Source of the DNA: Ziziphus jujuba
Taxonomy: Eukaryota > Streptophyta > Magnoliopsida > Rosales > Rhamnaceae
Length of the DNA stretch: 64,000 nt
NCBI RefSeq assembly: GCF_031755915.1
Contig: NC_083386.1
Coordinates: forward strand, 15,274,501 to 15,338,500
Reading direction: 5' to 3'
A program made the translations under genes and the position numbers. Positions 49,501 to 59,873 of this stretch are shown one piece after another (position 1 is the first letter of the stretch; each line of letters opens with the position of its first letter). The notes under the pieces were generated by a model. That model did no database searches, was not told where the DNA came from, and saw only the letters and a program-made list of their open reading frames with translations.

Positions 49501-51075
49501 AGTGTATGTGATCCTATTTTGTTTTGTTTATTTATTTATTTTTTATAAGTTCATTTATTTAGTTTGTTCTTTTTAGAACTTTTTATTTCTTGTTATGATG
49601 TATTATTATCTCTGAATCAACAGACAATTCTTTGAATTGCTTGTTTTTCTGCTTTATGATCTATTAGGAAGATATGTCTTTATCATTGCTGGGCAGAATG
49701 TTAAACCCCTGTTTGTGACACTGAAAGCTAAATGCTGAGAACTGGCATTTTGTAATGTTTGCAGGAAATTGCATGGCATCGGCTAGATGATCTTCAGGCA
49801 GCAAGTGGTGATGTAATATCTCGTGGGATCACTGGCCTCAAACTTTACATGGTGGCCCCCTTTATGGCGTAAGTTTTTTTAAGCATAAGTGTTAATAATT
49901 CATTGAAGTGCTACAATGCTTGTGGTTGATGTTTAATTCGATTGTTATCTTCATGCAGAACATTAAGAGCATGGATTTCATCACATCCTCCTTCAATGGC
50001 TCCTAGACATGATTTGCCTCTCAAAGGTGAGGACCTTTCAGCTTTAAGTTCTGTTGGGCAAGTAATGTTAGGTTTATATTAAAGTTGTGGGATGGAAGAG
50101 TGGCTATGTTAGAAGACTAGAGCAACCAAATTACATTAATAGTTTGAATGGCATGGCAATGGATATCTTGGCATTGTCATCTTTTTAAAGTGTCCTAGAA
50201 TGATACCATATGCAGTTATAAAAGTTGCGGAGAAAAGCTCTGTCTTGGTGAACAAATATGTTTTTTTTATCTTTGAGCAGGTTCACATGCGAATCTGTTA
50301 TCTACTTAAAAAACAGGAAGATAACATATTTTTGGTGGAAAGTCCTGTAGAATTCTGAGCCCCATTTCACCCCTCTTGGATTGTCAAAAGCAATGTTTTT
50401 GTTATGCCTTACTGAAAATTGGAAAATAACAAAAGAGTTTCTCTTCTTGAGTGTACCGGCTACCAGCTAAGGATAGTATTTGATTGATTTAGTCCTGATT
50501 TGTATAGCTAAATGACCTGAAAAGGGCTGAGTATATAATCTAAACGGTGAGCAAGTCTGTGTATCTGTTCTGGTTATTGAATAATTATGTTGACATTGAT
50601 TGCATTTGTTATATCTCAAATTTAAGAGACCAAGAGCTAATTTTGCTCTCTCTTGTGAACAAGGTGGTGTGCAGAGGAATTGATGTTGTCTGTTTATGTA
50701 CTGTTTATTAATGTCTAACACCTTCCAACTGTAAATAATTGTACATGTCTAGAATTAGAGCTCTCTATTTGATTGCTGAATGTTCTGTTGTGCATTCTCA
50801 TAACAATAGAAAATTTTCTATTTATCGTTGTTTATGCCTAGGTTTTGTTCCGATCTTGTTTGCTGCTAATGAGCTTTGTTTTCATTTTGCCAGGGATGTC
50901 CGTGTGGAAAGCAAAAACCAGTTCAACAGGGACTAACACAATGATAACGGAGAGCCAGTCGAATAAACCTGAACCTGATGTTCTCGTTGATGTGGGACCC
51001 GGCAAGAGCTTCAGAAACTTTAGGTTTGATACCGCATCGGTATTACAGGCAATGGATGCTGGTTTTTCTGCTTGA
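45092..51075 (+). CDS. DCP2: mRNA-decapping enzyme subunit 2 (Nudix hydrolase), 8 coding exons
   Basis: DCP2 removes the 5' cap from mRNA, releasing m7GDP and a 5'-monophosphate RNA for degradation. It acts in cytoplasmic processing bodies with DCP1 and, in plants, VARICOSE. Coding exons, all with GT-AG introns and consistent phase, are 45092-45171, 46221-46372, 47369-47496, 48361-48456, 49351-49503, 49765-49868, 49959-50026 and 50894-51075, giving 320 residues. The protein starts [20 protein letters not shown]. The DCP2 box A domain spans about residues 17-100, with the conserved '[19 protein letters not shown]'. The Nudix box is G137-x5-E143-x7-R151-E152-V-x-E155-E156-x-G158. The conserved C-terminal end reads '[20 protein letters not shown]'. 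The total is somewhat shorter than Arabidopsis DCP2 (TDT), mainly in the variable segment before the C-terminus. No stop, frameshift or lost catalytic residue is seen. Confidence 0.97.
46459..46500. repeat. (TC)n microsatellite in DCP2 intron 2
   Basis: About 21 uninterrupted TC units lie 87 bp after the exon 2 donor site. Confidence 0.95.
48709..48789. repeat. Tandem duplication (about 40 bp, 2 units) in DCP2 intron 4
   Basis: Two units share 'ttgcaaga' and the closing 'ttaccaagcaaatgcaatg'. A wider pair of 'tgttctttttcttgtaagaa' blocks at about 48591 and 48885 surrounds them, so this part of the intron has duplicated at more than one scale. Confidence 0.8.
49271..49320. repeat. 25-bp tandem duplication near the intron 4 acceptor
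   Basis: CTAGGCTTCTTCTCTCAAGT plus GTAAC occurs twice in a row with one mismatch, ending 30 bp before exon 5. It adds pyrimidine-rich sequence close to the acceptor. Confidence 0.93.
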
Positions 51076-51645
51076 ATGCAAATACTTAGGTTGCTTCTTT
51101 GTAAAGTGTCCATGTTCAAATACTGGGTTGGTTAGCCCCATCTCACTTGTATTACTAATTGGCATTGCATAACTTTGTTGCTGTATCTCTTGTATATGGT
51201 GTAAGAATTCAGGTTTGGGTTTTATGTATATTCTGTACAGAAGCCCTCTTGTTGCAGACATACACATCTGTTTGTTCGTTCATATCACGTAGTTGTCAGA
51301 CGGACTTGGAAAAGTACCATCGTTACGAGTCTCAATATCTTGTGCTAATCTTAGTTAGTGCAGTTGGGATGGCACAGTTGGAAGAACATTTAGAGAAATG
51401 GGTTCAAACCATGCCAGATCCGGTAGGGCAGTAGGACTTGGATAGACAAGAGTTCTTGATTAAAAAAATGTAGAAATTTGGATATGTTGATCTTCCGTCA
51501 GATGGGGACGTTTTGTTGCTTTTAGTTTCGTCTTTCTGTAAGAAAAGGCATTGGACCGTTATAATAAATAGAATGTTCACCAAGGCTTTGTTTATGAAAT
51601 AGCAGTCCCTTTCTGTGTTTCGTTTTGCCCTTTCAAGTTTCAATA
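51076..51645 (+). terminator. DCP2 3' untranslated region with possible poly(A) signal
   Basis: After the TGA at 51073-51075, AATAAA lies at 51563-51568 in a T-rich context. This is the best-placed canonical poly(A) signal; plant signals are loose, so an earlier cleavage site is possible. No other gene is seen before 53 kb. Confidence 0.4.
51365..51475 (+). mobile_element. tRNA-derived SINE-like fragment in the DCP2 3' region
   Basis: TGGCACAGTTGG (51370-51381) fits an RNA polymerase III box A, and GGTTCAAACC (51401-51410) fits box B. An A-run (51464-51470) follows. 'GGGATGGCACAGTTGG' closely resembles the head of plant SINEs. The box spacing is shorter than in a tRNA, and no target duplication was found. 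Confidence 0.4.
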
Positions 51646-51817
51646 ATTTGTGTTCATCATATGTGTTTTATTGTTTGCTGGTTTTATTTTTATTCCGGCT
51701 TAGCATTGTAACTCTTGAGTCCCAAAAATGTTTTGCGCCATTAAAGTTCGATGTTTTATCTCTTGTTTGGTAACGTTTTGATTGATTTTATTTTTCAAAT
51801 TCTCTCTCCCAAATCAA

Positions 51818-51853
51818 GGGGGGGGGGGGGGGGGGGGGGGGGGGTGGGGGGGG
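51818..51853. repeat. Poly-G tract (27 G, T, 8 G)
   Basis: An unusually long G homopolymer interrupted by one T, followed by an A-run. It could form a G-quadruplex. Its exact length may be unreliable in the source assembly. Confidence 0.92.
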
Positions 51854-52087
51854 AAACGAAAAAAAAAAAAAATCATATATATACGTCTGAAATGACCAAA
51901 AAATAAAAAATAAAAAACAGTTATATGAATGAAATGAGAGCAAAGGCATTGAATGATGAGATTGGGCGTTTAGTAGCAAATTTCAGGCACATCCAAGTGA
52001 CAAAATGAAGTCTGGCCCCATTTGATTTGAAGGGTATTTGAGTAATTTTGTTACTTTTAGGTGTATTACTATATGTAGTCCCACAAA

Positions 52088-52119
52088 TAATAATAATAAT
52101 AATAATAATAATAGTAATG

Positions 52120-52154
<35 letters not shown>
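52088..52154. repeat. (AAT)n microsatellite
   Basis: About 22 AAT triplets with a short interruption near 52113-52121. Confidence 0.95.
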
Positions 52155-52164
52155 CATAGCCATG

Positions 52165-52612
52165 GCCTCACTAACTCACGCTACTCATCACTAATTTGTG
52201 CTACTGGCTGGGTATTGCATTTTAAGATTTATATTTTCTAAAACTTTTGGATATACTATTCCCAATACCAACATCCTGCTTAGGATTTTTTTTTTTTCTT
52301 ACCAAAAAACCAAAAGAAAAAAAAAAGAAAAAGAAAAATGCATCGTGCTCGCTAGAATTATCAGAAAAAAAGAAAAATCCTCAGGGAGCCATGACCCCCT
52401 CAACTATCGCTACTCATTATCCCTGCTTGAAATACATCGAACAACTTGAGATTGCATTTTAGATTTTATAATCTATATATACATATATCTATATATATAT
52501 ATATATATATGGCTTTTTAGAGGGTATCCCTGCTTGAAATACATCGGACAACTGGGGATTGCATTTTAAGATTTTATATTTTATATATATATATAAATTT
52601 TTAGAGGGTTGA
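52165..52612. repeat. Three diverged direct repeats ending in ATTGCATTTTA
   Basis: The block 'ATTGCATTTTAAGATTT' with AT-rich tail occurs near 52214, 52452 and 52558. The last two are preceded by 'ATCCCTGCTTGAAATACATC' (52420 and 52527). It is a local duplication of unknown origin. Confidence 0.75.
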
Positions 52613-53061
52613 TTAAATTTTTTTTTTTTTTTGTTGATTAAGTAGTACAATTTTTCGAAAATAGCATAAAATAATAATCTACATACTGTTTACTCATTGG
52701 AAGGGAAAAAAAAAATTAAATGGAAAAAGTAATAAAGTAGTTGTGGATGTGGTAGTCTTGTACAACTTTTTGTTTTTATTTTATACTTTTTTTTTTTTTT
52801 AAACTCAACCACTGAAGCTAAATAGTAAAAATTAATACGCTTAAAATTAATTGGGGAATCATTTACATATGACGTATAATATAAAAAAATTGGAGAGTTC
52901 TATAAATGAGCATGAAAGGGGTAATATATGTAAATTAGACAATCATTAGGAATAAATTACAAATATGCTAATTACCTATATTGCCCCTACTGATTCTTAG
53001 GCAGAAAACAAGTTTCCTAATTTCGTTCCCACCCATACTCTTTTCTCTTACCACTCTCTTC

Positions 53062-53068
53062 TATAAAA
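53062..53068 (+). promoter_or_regulatory. Possible TATA box left of the copia element
   Basis: TATAAAA in a CT-rich setting precedes the leader-like, duplicated DNA up to the copia LTR. It might once have driven the B3 gene now on the far side of the element; that is inference. Confidence 0.25.
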
Positions 53069-53079
53069 TACCAACTGCC

Positions 53080-53399
53080 ATATTTACTTCCGATCAACTG
53101 TGATCACTTTTTTTTTTTTGGTTCAATTTTTTTAACTTTCTCACTTTCACTTGTTTTTTCGTTTTCTTGGCAACCAAACAGGACTGTTTGATCATCAAGT
53201 TATTGATTTACACATTGTTTTTCTTTGTCTTGAATAATCCACTCTCATATTTTCTTCCGATCGACTGCGATCACTTGTTTACTTGTTTTTTTTTTAACTT
53301 TCTCGCTTTCACTTTTTCTTTCGTTTTCTTGACAACCAAACAAGAAAAAGAAAAAAACTGATCGATCAACAAGTTACTGATTCTCTATCTTGAAAAACC
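53080..53399. repeat. Tandem duplication, two units of about 160 bp
   Basis: Unit 1 (53080 to about 53240) and unit 2 (53247 to about 53399) share 'cttccgatc(a/g)actg(t/c)gatc', 'aactttctc(a/g)ctttcac', 'cgttttcttg(g/a)caaccaaaca' and 'gatc(a/g)(t/a)caagtta(t/c)tgatt' in the same order. They look like a duplicated untranslated leader. Confidence 0.85.
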
Positions 53400-53450
53400 A
53401 AAAAAAAAAAAAAGAAAAAAAAGATGGAGATCAAACGAGCATAAATCAGG

Positions 53451-54059
53451 TGTTGGGAAAAATTACCATGAATATATGTAAATACATGTGGACAATTTAA
53501 TATAAACTAAATAAAATAAAGTTAAATAAAAAATAATAATTAAAGCATTTTAAAACCTATAGGTCCTTGAATTGATCTGCTTTCTAGAAGGTTGATCGAG
53601 GGCTGTGTGATACTACAGTGTCCTTAAGACATTTTACACCCACCGATACAGGAGTTTTGTGGTGAACGTCTCTCAGGATACAACGGTTACAAAACCTTTT
53701 AGATTCAGCACCCTCGAAGTTTTTCTCTTCGAACTATTTGTGTACCTTCACTTTACCACTGTTACTATTTTCTCTCTGGTTTTTTTTTTTTTTTTTTCCT
53801 GTTAAACTCAAAAACCTTTTTTTTCTCTATATTTTCTGAAAAAACTGCTAGAACGTTGAAAAAAACGTGTGCCACACTAACTCTTAACACACAAAAACTC
53901 TTTTCCTTAAAACTCTCAACTTCCCACGTTTGAAAATATTTCTTTTATTTTATTCAAAAATATTGTTTTTCCAAATAGGTAGAGAAACAAAACCAAAGCC
54001 CAAAAACCTTTTAAGGCCCAAATAATTCATATTTTGGTTTTTTGGTCCAAAATCTAACA
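53451..54059 (-). mobile_element. 3' LTR of the copia element
   Basis: 609 bp, TGTTGGG...TCTAACA as read on the plus strand, complete at both ends. The short inverted ends TGTTGG/CTAACA are typical of LTRs. Left flank is TCAGG. Confidence 0.9.
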
Positions 54060-54070
54060 ATCCCCCACAT
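54060..54070 (-). other. Polypurine tract of the copia element
   Basis: ATGTGGGGGAT on the minus strand directly precedes the 3' LTR, the usual position and composition for plus-strand priming. Confidence 0.85.
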
Positions 54071-54605
54071 GAATAATTTGACTAAATAAAGCATGACTCT
54101 GATGGTAAAGCTTTGCAGTTGGAACCTGCATAGGATAGGTAGATGTTACTCTTTGAACCTTCCCTTATGAGACTACATCTTCTTTACTGATTTATAGTGG
54201 ATGCGATATCTTTGAACCATTTCGTCCTTTGTGTAAATAACATCATAGCCCACACATGATTCCTTCTTGGTACACTTCAGTTCTCACTGTTGTGTTCATT
54301 TTGGCCCTGAACACCTCTCTGGTTCTGCGAGAGTTTTTAAAGAATTGCGCCCTTAACAATTCTCTTTTGAAGCGACCACTCTTCTTTCTCACATAGGTGA
54401 TTCCTATTTCTTATGTAATCATCATACTTATGCATAGATTACCAAACACATACTTATAGGAATCATTAAAAGCATGCTTTTATGCTTAACCTCTTTCTAT
54501 CACTATTTTATCATAGGAATGGACAGAGGATTAACCACCCACAGTGATTTATACCAGTCTTTACAATTGTGTTGTCCCATTAAACCTAGATCTTGGGATC
54601 TCCAA
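54071..54605 (-). other. Non-coding spacer of the copia element
   Basis: It lies between the RNase H stop and the polypurine tract. No conserved frame is seen. Confidence 0.7.
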
Positions 54606-56149
54606 TCAACTAGGTTGGGTTTCCATCATATCGACTTTACTCACGGGCTTTAATCCCATTTTCGTCGATGATTTCTCAACTAGTTCTCTATTTAACCCTT
54701 TGGTTAGCGGATCCGCAATGTTATTTTTTGACTTCACATAGTCTATTGAGATAACTCCAGTTGAGATTAGTTGTCTAATGGAATTGTGTTTACGACGAAT
54801 GTGTCTAGACTTTCCATTATACATAATATTTTGTGCCCTGCCAATCGCATATTGACTATCATAATGTAAACTTATTGCTGTCATAGGTTTAGGCCACCTA
54901 GGAATGTCCTTTAAAAATTGGCGTAACCATTCTGCCTCTTCACCACATTTATCTAATGCGATAAACTCAGATTCCATCGTGGATGGTGCTATCACAGTTT
55001 GTTTTGATGACTTCCATGTCACGGCTGCACCCACTAATGTGAATACATAGCCACTAGTGGACTTTAAGTCCTTAATATTTGATATCCAATTTGCATCACT
55101 ATATCCTTCTAATACAGCAGGATACCTTGTATAGTGCAGACTGTATTCACGAGTATATCGCAAGTATCTTAGTACTTTGATGATCCTTTTCCAATGATCT
55201 TCATTTGGATTACTCGTGTATCTACTCAGTTTACTTATTGCTAGGCTAAGTCTGATATGGTACAACTCATCAAGTACATCAAACTTCCAATTACCCTAGC
55301 ATATTCCACTTGAGATACACCTTCTCCTTTATTTTTGGATAAGTGTAAACTCAAATCTATGGGTGTTCTGGCTATACTAGTATCATTATTACTAAATTTA
55401 GCCAGTATTTTATCTACATAGTGAGTTTGACTAAGAATGATCCCATTCGAAGTCCTCGTGATTTTCATACCTAAAATCACATCAGCAAGCCCCATATCTT
55501 TCATGTGAAATTTGGAATTTAACATGGCTTTTGTAGTTCGGACCATATTGTCGTCACTACCTACTATGAGTATGTCATCTACATACAAACATAGAATGAC
55601 ATATCCATTCTGTGTATCTTTTACATAGATACATTTATCACATTCATTTATTTTAAATCCATCTTTTAGCATGGCATCATCAAATTTTTGATACCATTGC
55701 TTTGGAGCTTGTTTAAGTCCATATAAGGACTTTACCAATCTACAGACTTTCTTTTTTTGGCCTGGAGCAGTGAAACCCTCAGGTTGCTCCAAATAGATCT
55801 CTTCATCTAGGTCTCCATTAAGAAATGCTGTTTTCACATCCATTTTATGTACTGTAAGATCCCGCAATGCAGCAATCACCAATACCATCCTTATGGAATT
55901 TATCCTCATTACTGGATAATAAGTGTCAAAATAATCAAGGCCTTCTTTTTGCTTGTATTCCTTAATTACAAGCCTCGCCTTGTATTTATCTATTTAGCCG
56001 TCAGCTTTCATCTTCCTTTTAAAGATCTATTTGTAACCCAAAGATATACAACTTGGAGGAATATCTACCAACTCCCAAGTGTGATTTTGCAGGATGGAAT
56101 CAATTTCACTTTTAACGGCTTCCTTCCATAAATTCCCTTCAGGAGAATT
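54606..56149 (-). pseudogene. copia reverse transcriptase and RNase H pseudogene
   Basis: It would have copied element RNA into DNA. The RT part carries 'HKMDVKTAFLNGDLDEEIYL', 'SLYGLKQAPKQWYQKFD' and the catalytic YVDD at 55574-55585. Stops break the frame at the RT start (two, between 55909 and 56030), and a frameshift near 55250 lies just before the '[12 protein letters not shown]' block. RNase H follows with 'GYSDANW', 'STSGYVF' and 'HYDSQYAI', then '[12 protein letters not shown]', and ends at 54606. Most catalytic residues remain. Confidence 0.93.
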
Positions 56150-57344
56150 TATAACCTCTTGGAAGTTTTGAGGTTCACTTTCCAGCATATAAGTAAGAAA
56201 ATCTGGATCGTAGGATTTTTCGGTTCTTACTCTTTTGCTACGTCTGATCTCAACCTTAGTCTCATCATCATTCGCTTGTTCTTGATCACTATCATTATTT
56301 TCATCACTGATAGTATCGTAAGTTCGTTTAGACGAACTCAGTCCTTCTTCTACTTTATACAGAAAAATATGTTCAAAAAATAATGCATTTCTCGATTCCA
56401 TTATTGTGTTCTTGTGAATATCAAATATTTCTGACCTATGCATAAGAAACTGATACTCACTACTATTCTGTGCATGTCCTATGAAAATGCAATCAATAGT
56501 TTTAGGACCTATCTTCATCTTCTTAGGTGTAGGTACCACTACTTTAACTAGACACCTCCACATTCATAAATATTTGTAGGAGGGTTGTCTTCCCTTCCAC
56601 AATTCATAGGGCGTCTTTACATGATTTTTCCGGGGCACCTTATTTAAAAGATCATTCACCGACAAAATGACTTTCCCCCACAAGTTCTGAGGTACTCCAG
56701 AACTTATCAGCATTGCATTCATCATTTCTTTTAAAGTTCTATTTTTTCGTTCAACCACACCATTTTATTGTGGCGAATATGGTGGAGTAACTTCATGTAT
56801 TATACCTTGTTGAGCACAATACTCTCCAAATGGAGTTACATATTCCCCACCACGATCACTTCTGATCACTTTAACCTTTTTGTAAAGTTGATTCTCAACT
56901 TCCATTTTATAGAGAATAAATTTCTCTATAGCCTCATCCTTGCTCTTTAGCAGGTATACATAGCAATATTTCGTGTTATCATCAATAAAAGTAAAAAAAT
57001 ACTTATTACCACCTCTTGTCAGTGCGAATTTTAAATCACATACATCACTATGTATTAAATCCAAAGGTTCATTATTTCTATCAATTGTTTGATATGATGA
57101 CCTCATTGATTTTGCTTCCACACAAGTTTCACACTTATGACTGCAATCAATTTCAAACGTGGGAATATGATTTAAGTTAATTAACCTCCGTAGAGAATTA
57201 AAATTAACATGTCCTAGTCTAGCATGCCACAAAATGGAAGACTCAAGCAAGTAAACAGAAGAAGTACTAACTTTATTAATTTCTTTAGGCTTTACAGTTA
57301 TTACATTGAGTTTAAATAAACAATTGACTACATAGCCCTTTCCC
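56150..57344 (-). pseudogene. copia integrase pseudogene
   Basis: It would insert the DNA copy. The zinc-binding H-H-C-C part shows 'HARLGHVN' and 'CETCVEAK'. The core keeps 'LDLIHSDVCDL' (first Asp), 'VIRSDRGGEY' (second Asp) and 'NGVVERKNRTLKEMM' (Glu). A TAA lies directly before that last block (about 56763), and a TGA follows at about 56564. The C-terminal region has 'IFIGHAQNSSEYQF' and an acidic linker. An upstream frameshift near 57360 separates it from protease. Confidence 0.92.
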
Positions 57345-57733
57345 ATAAACATCCCAAATTTGGACAAAATAACTTATCTGACTCAAACACTAAGCGAAAA
57401 CCATGTTTGCTCAGCAGCGATCCAGATACCAGATTCTTGCGAATGTTTGGAACATAAAATACATTATTCAGAGTCAGCTCTTTTCCCGAGGTCATCTTCA
57501 GGATTACTTTGCCCTCACCATGGATTTCTGAGGTAGTGGAGTTACCCATGAACAACTTCTCCCCATTCTTTTTTTGTTCGAAGGAAGTGAACACGCTCCT
57601 ATCTAAACATACATGGCGAGTCGCACCAGTATCTATCCACCATTCTCTGGGATTGGATCCCACCAAGTTCACCTCAGATATCACACCACTAATGTCAATC
57701 TCATCAACCTCTCTAATGATGTCCTCCATCACC
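57345..57733 (-). pseudogene. copia aspartic protease pseudogene
   Basis: The active site reads '[12 protein letters not shown]' with Asp-Thr-Gly-Ala at 57622-57633. '[20 protein letters not shown]' follows, as usual in copia elements. A TAG separates it from the nucleocapsid part, and a frameshift ends it near 57360. Confidence 0.92.
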
Positions 57734-58590
57734 TATGCCTGGTTCCTCTTCCTCTTTGGCAGCCTACATTCTGTTGCTTTGTGACTCATCTTGTCACAGT
57801 TAAAGCACCTACCTTGAAACTTGGCCTTTTTGGAGATTCCTCCTTTAGGCCCCAACTTGAAAGCTTTTCCAATATTCTTCTTATTCTTGGAGCTCTAACC
57901 ATGCTCCACAACATTGGCCTTCAATCTGGCCTTCGAAGCTCTCTTATCAGACTTTTTGTTGTCATCTTCAGTGCGAAGCTTGCCAATAAGAGCCTCCATA
58001 TCCATCTCTTTTCTTTTGTGCTTCAGATAATTCCTGAAGTCACTCCAGCTTGGAGGTAGCTTTTCAATCATACAAGCCACTTGTAAGGCTTCATTCATGA
58101 TCATCCCTTCAGCAAGCATTTCTTGAATCAGCACCTGCAACTCATGTATTTGATTCATTAATGGCTTCGTAACTACCATCATGTAGTCTAAGAATCGGCC
58201 TGTAATAAACTTTCCTGAACACGCATTCTCAGTCTTATACTTCCGGTCCAATGTTTCCCACAACTCTTTAGCTGACTTGGTGCCACAGTATACACCATAC
58301 AGAGCATCAAATAGGCCATTCAGAACATAATTCCGACATAAGTAATCGGAATTATTCCATGCATCCACCGCCATGAGTGTCTCCCTATCACTCTCTTCAT
58401 TACTGAGTGGTGCATCTTCAGTCAGGTACTTTGCAAATCCTAGGGTGGTCAAGTAAAATAATATCTTCTGCTGCCACCTCTTGAAGTTTGCTCCATTAAA
58501 CTTCTCAGGTTTTTCTGCATGACTAGCAGAGGGGGGCATCTGAATCCCAGAAGTTTGAGTGGGTACAGTCCTATTGTCTCCACTTGCCAT
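57734..58590 (-). pseudogene. copia gag pseudogene
   Basis: Start ATG at 58590. The first 231 codons are open and keep gag features: 'EKPEKFNGANFKRWQQKILF', 'AKELWETLDRKYKTENA', 'QVACMIEKLPPSWSDFRNYL'. A TAG at 57895-57897 then interrupts the frame, which continues to a CCHC knuckle (C-x2-C-x4-H-x4-C) near 57787-57810. The protein would form the element's cytoplasmic particles. Confidence 0.9.
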
Positions 58591-59873
58591 TTCTGTAACA
58601 TCACAAAACAGAAATCAATTAGTTGTTATTTTCTATTTTAACAAACTAATTATAAGCAATTTCCAAAAGGAAAACACATAAAAATGTGATTTTTTGGATT
58701 TGTGTATACACCACAAATTTACTGTATACACCCAAAATACTGTTCATGGTATTGTTCACCACCACGTGTCACGGCGATGTGTCCCCTGCAGACGTGGCAT
58801 ACCGCAACATCATCACTTTGTTGACATGGTGCCCTGACACATCATTGCATGCTGACATGGCTCCACATCATCATCTCTCTGATGCGGCAACTGCCAAGTC
58901 ATCTCCTTGCTGACGTGGATTGCCCGACACGTGTCGCCGTGTGAGTCCGCCATGTGCCATTCTCAGAGTCTAACACATGTCACCTGTTCAGGTCGACACG
59001 TGACTCCACTCGTCTCGCGACACGTCGCTTCACGCTTTGTCGACACATGGCCTCGTGACTGTGAAACACGTGGTGTCCCCATGGTGCACCATCTCGCCTT
59101 GCTACTGTGCGAGACTTGTCAGCATTTATCTAGACACGTTGCACTCTCTCATAGCGACACGTGTCTAAGCCCATTTTGCATTTGGGTCTTGTCTTTTGGG
59201 CTGGGTCTGAATCGCGCTTGGATCTTGGGTTGAACAGTAGCCTGTTCTAACCCTGGGCTGGGCTTTAAAATTAGGTTAGGCCCAATAAATTTAAAAATTG
59301 GCCCAATATTTCAAAACCCCGCCCAAACCCATTCTCTCTTCTTCTTCAACCGAGTCAATTTCTACCCGTTTTTCTGGTAAACGGGTCAAACGAGTCCAGT
59401 TGCATTTTTTCACCTTTTTTTCACTTTTCCAGTAACCAAAAAATTGCCGAAAAAATACCAAAAGGTTTAGAAATTTTTGGCCAATTCAATTTTGGGAAAA
59501 ATTTTATTTTAAACAAAAATTTTAATAACTGCCCACAAATTTATAAACCTCACGGGTTTGATAAATTTTTTTTTTCTCACACCCAAATGAACAATTATAA
59601 GTAAAACATCAAAGATTAGAGATTGAATAAACTAACATTAACACAAAGCTCAAGCAACCATTCTCTTCACACTCACGGATAAAGAAAATATATATATTTT
59701 TTTTCTTTTTGAACCCACTCGTGAAGCACACATTGAAATATATAATATATATATATATATATATGTATATATAAACATATATATGTAGTATATACACAAT
59801 AATCAATACCATAATAAATGATTAAATCTCCACATATATATACATATATAAAATGCGTAAAACGTCTTAAGAT
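58591..59873 (-). other. Long untranslated leader of the copia element
   Basis: A 1.28-kb leader lies between 5' LTR and gag. The sequence next to the LTR (ATCTTAAGACG on the minus strand) does not match the common initiator-Met primer site, so the primer is unknown. The leader contains a GC-rich CACGTG cluster (listed separately) and a TA array at 59742-59790. Confidence 0.65.
58760..59166. promoter_or_regulatory. CACGTG (G-box) cluster in the copia leader
   Basis: Five exact CACGTG palindromes lie at 58763, 58928, 58997, 59067 and 59158 (first bases). Many near-variants (GACGTGG, GACACAT, CACATGTC, GACACGTC, GACACGTT) fall between them in a GC-rich island of about 400 bp. CACGTG is the core recognised by plant bZIP and bHLH factors. 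It could be regulatory, or a decayed tandem repeat of a GACACGTG-type unit. Confidence 0.55.

Larger units (their letters stand above)
51646..53040. other. Intergenic between DCP2 and the copia element
   Basis: It contains the G-tract, the AAT microsatellite and the 52.2-52.6 kb duplicated block, listed separately. No protein-like frame is seen. Confidence 0.55.

Noticed and set aside
55847..56383. Plus-strand frames across the copia RT and integrase regions
   Set aside because: They are antisense shadows of the minus-strand polyprotein.
58686..59233. Plus-strand frames of 75 and 108 codons, rich in Cys and His
   Set aside because: They result from the GC-rich CACGTG cluster read in one frame and show no known zinc-finger spacing.
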